From: an uncultured Alphaproteobacteria bacterium
Lineage (GTDB): Bacteria; Pseudomonadota; Alphaproteobacteria; HIMB59; GCA-002718135
Assembly: GCA_902562275.1 (NCBI GenBank)
Contig: CACESS010000001.1
Location: 78,876-142,875, forward strand
DNA length: 64,000 nucleotides
Reading direction: 5' to 3'
Part shown: piece by piece, positions 62,754 through 64,000 of the stretch
How positions within the stretch are numbered: the first letter of the stretch is position 1
Layout: every line of letters starts with the position of its first letter
Program-made: the position numbers and the translations under genes
The notes under the pieces: generated by a model
What the model was told of the DNA's origin: nothing
The model's database searches: none
Seen by the model: the letters and a program-made list of their open reading frames with translations, nothing else

Positions 62754-64000
62754 TTAAATTTTTAAATTAGACTTAGCTCTAGATTTGAGTTTTGCTGAAC
62801 CCCTCCCAGACAAGCTTGGATTTTTGATAAAAAAATTGTGAGAGGAAAACTTTTTCTCTTTGCTTGATATTTCTTTTTTCTGATAATTGCCATTACTTAA
62901 CATTTGCCAAGAATTTGTATTATCTGTCATACTGGCAATTAAGATCTGATTTAATATTTGTTCATGTACAGTTTCATTTTCAATAGGAATAAATGTTTCA
63001 ACACGCCTATCTAGATTTCTTTGCATTAAATCGGCAGAAGAAATAAACAAGATATTTTTTCTATGAGGGAATTTATGACCGTTATAAAAACAATATATTC
63101 TCGTATGTTCTAAAAAACGACCAATTATACTTTTAACAACTATATTTTCTGATAGATTTTCTTTACCAGGTATCAGAGAGCAAATTCCTCTTATCAACAA
63201 TTCAATTTTTACATTTTTTTGAGATGCTTTATAAAATTCATCAATAATTTGTTTATCAACAAGAGCATTGCACTTACATACTATTCCAGATGGTTTATTT
63301 TTTCCAGCATTTATAATTTCATTTCTAATTAGTTCATTTAATTTGTTTCTTGCAGTTATTGGCGAATATACTATTTTTTTTATTGTTGTTGGTTCTGAAT
63401 AACTAGTTAAATAATTAAACATTTTTGCCGCATCATTTGTTAATGTTTTATCAGAGGTAAAGTAAGATAAATCCATATAAATTTTTGCATTTTTTGGGTG
63501 ATAATTACCTGTTCCATAATGTGCGTAATTTATAACAGAATTCATTTGCTTCCTTGTTACAAGTGTAATTTTTGCATGAGTTTTCATATCAATATTGCCA
63601 AAAACAACTTGCGCCCCAGCTAATTCTAATTCTTTTGCCCATTTTAAGTTACGCTCTTCATCAAAACGTGCTTGCAGCTCTATAATGACAGTTACTAATT
63701 TCCCTTTTTGTGCTGCTCTAACTAAACTTGCTTCTATCGGCGAGTCATCAGTTGTTCGGTATAAAGTATGTTTTATTGATAAGACTTTTGGATCATCTGC
63801 GGCTTGATCAATAAACTGAGTTACTACTTCAAAAGATTCAAAGGGGTGATGAATAACAATATCTTTATTCGCTATTGCTTTAAAATAATCATTTTTAAAA
63901 TCTTTAATTCTTTCAGGAAATCGTACCTTAAATTTTGGAAAAAATAATTTTTTAAAATCTTTTAAAAAAATTGACTCTATACTAGAAAGATTAATGGGTA
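62754..64000 (-). CDS. ppk: Polyphosphate kinase 1 (partial, 5' end outside window)
   Basis: The frame stays open to the window edge; the ATG at 63587 is internal. About 415 residues are visible. They include HHPFESFEVV near the window edge, the Ser/Arg run KHTLYRTTDDSPI, LELAGAQVVFGNIDMKTHAKI, the phospho-His region YAHYGTGNYH and the second catalytic His in RFLEHTRIYCFYNG, then SSADLMQRNLDRRVE. It forms polyphosphate from ATP reversibly. It is convergent with agt. The last 48 bp are repeated at 60435. Confidence 0.95.
   Translation of the reverse strand, partial: PINLSSIESIFLKDFKKLFFPKFKVRFPERIKDFKNDYFKAIANKDIVIHHPFESFEVVTQFIDQAADDPKVLSIKHTLYRTTDDSPIEASLVRAAQKGKLVTVIIELQARFDEERNLKWAKELELAGAQVVFGNIDMKTHAKITLVTRKQMNSVINYAHYGTGNYHPKNAKIYMDLSYFTSDKTLTNDAAKMFNYLTSYSEPTTIKKIVYSPITARNKLNELIRNEIINAGKNKPSGIVCKCNALVDKQIIDEFYKASQKNVKIELLIRGICSLIPGKENLSENIVVKSIIGRFLEHTRIYCFYNGHKFPHRKNILFISSADLMQRNLDRRVETFIPIENETVHEQILNQILIASMTDNTNSWQMLSNGNYQKKEISSKEKKFSSHNFFIKNPSLSGRGSAKLKSRAKSNLKI
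62756..62804. repeat. Direct repeat copy B (3' end of ppk)
   Basis: Coding copy of the 48-bp repeat at 60435-60482; the two copies bracket the plcP-agt module plus the arsC-ugpC relic. Confidence 0.8.

Noticed and set aside
63588..63807. Plus-strand frame of 70 codons near the window end
   Set aside because: Antisense to the clearly coding ppk frame, which is open to the edge.

Overview
This is a gene-dense, strongly AT-rich stretch of an alphaproteobacterial chromosome. The gene content and economy point to a streamlined marine lineage of the SAR11 / HIMB59 / AEGEAN-169 type. Alphaproteobacterial markers include an FYDLN-acid protein next to a small NDUFS6-like zinc protein. Signs of streamlining are 1-26 nt gene overlaps, convergent genes that overlap at their 3' ends, and very short spacers. 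I see no rRNA, tRNA, transposase, integrase, phage gene or CRISPR array. The species assignment is inference.

Layout. 1-7.1 kb: the end of pyruvate carboxylase, a lipoprotein, upp, a complete BMP-type nucleoside ABC transporter and two small proteins. 7.2-15.6 kb (minus strand): katG, a DUF985 cupin, ribA, hisI, hemB, thrS, cysS and a DUF2141 protein. 15.6-19.7 kb (plus): a compact pABA/folate operon (pabB-pabA-pabC-folP-folB-folK), visibly richer in Lys/Asn/Ile codons than its surroundings, followed by a divergent TrpF-like gene. 20.4-23.8 kb: a DUF1800 remnant, then cdd, pnp, deoA and an O-methyltransferase. 23.8-28.2 kb: a heat-shock Hsp20 gene behind a sigma32-type promoter and a ferric-iron ABC transporter. 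28.2-33.8 kb: an M48 peptidase, adenosine deaminase, an adenosine-kinase-like PfkB protein, an EamA transporter and a YejA-like binding protein. 33.8-37.6 kb: cytochrome c, MsrP/MsrQ, an MFS transporter and two zinc proteins. Together upp, the BMP transporter, cdd, pnp, deoA, add and the PfkB kinase form a nucleoside-scavenging set within about 31 kb.

37.6-64 kb is a phosphorus-acquisition supercluster. It contains a CUT1-type ABC transporter; the PhnW-PhnY-PhnA route from 2-aminoethylphosphonate to acetate and phosphate; a PhnZ-type HD oxygenase; a phosphonate-type Fe-alcohol dehydrogenase; a core MetE-like methyltransferase; an unassigned SAM methyltransferase; several phosphoesterases/phosphatases; an ArsC-type reductase; a Ugp glycerol-3-phosphate transporter; an acyltransferase; an acidic beta-helix protein; a PlcP-Agt-like lipid-remodelling pair; and polyphosphate kinase.

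The most notable structures are in this last part. (1) 7-mers repeated every 11 bp (Pho-box-like) lie upstream of at least five of its transcription units. (2) A roughly 203-bp sequence containing the arsC tail, an intergenic hairpin and the ugpC tail is repeated 9.1 kb away, so that it brackets the Ugp/lipid-remodelling segment. A second, nested 48-bp direct repeat of the ppk 3' end brackets plcP-agt. This looks like an assembled, possibly excisable phosphate-starvation cassette. (3) In three ABC systems the solute-binding-protein gene is followed by a strong hairpin.
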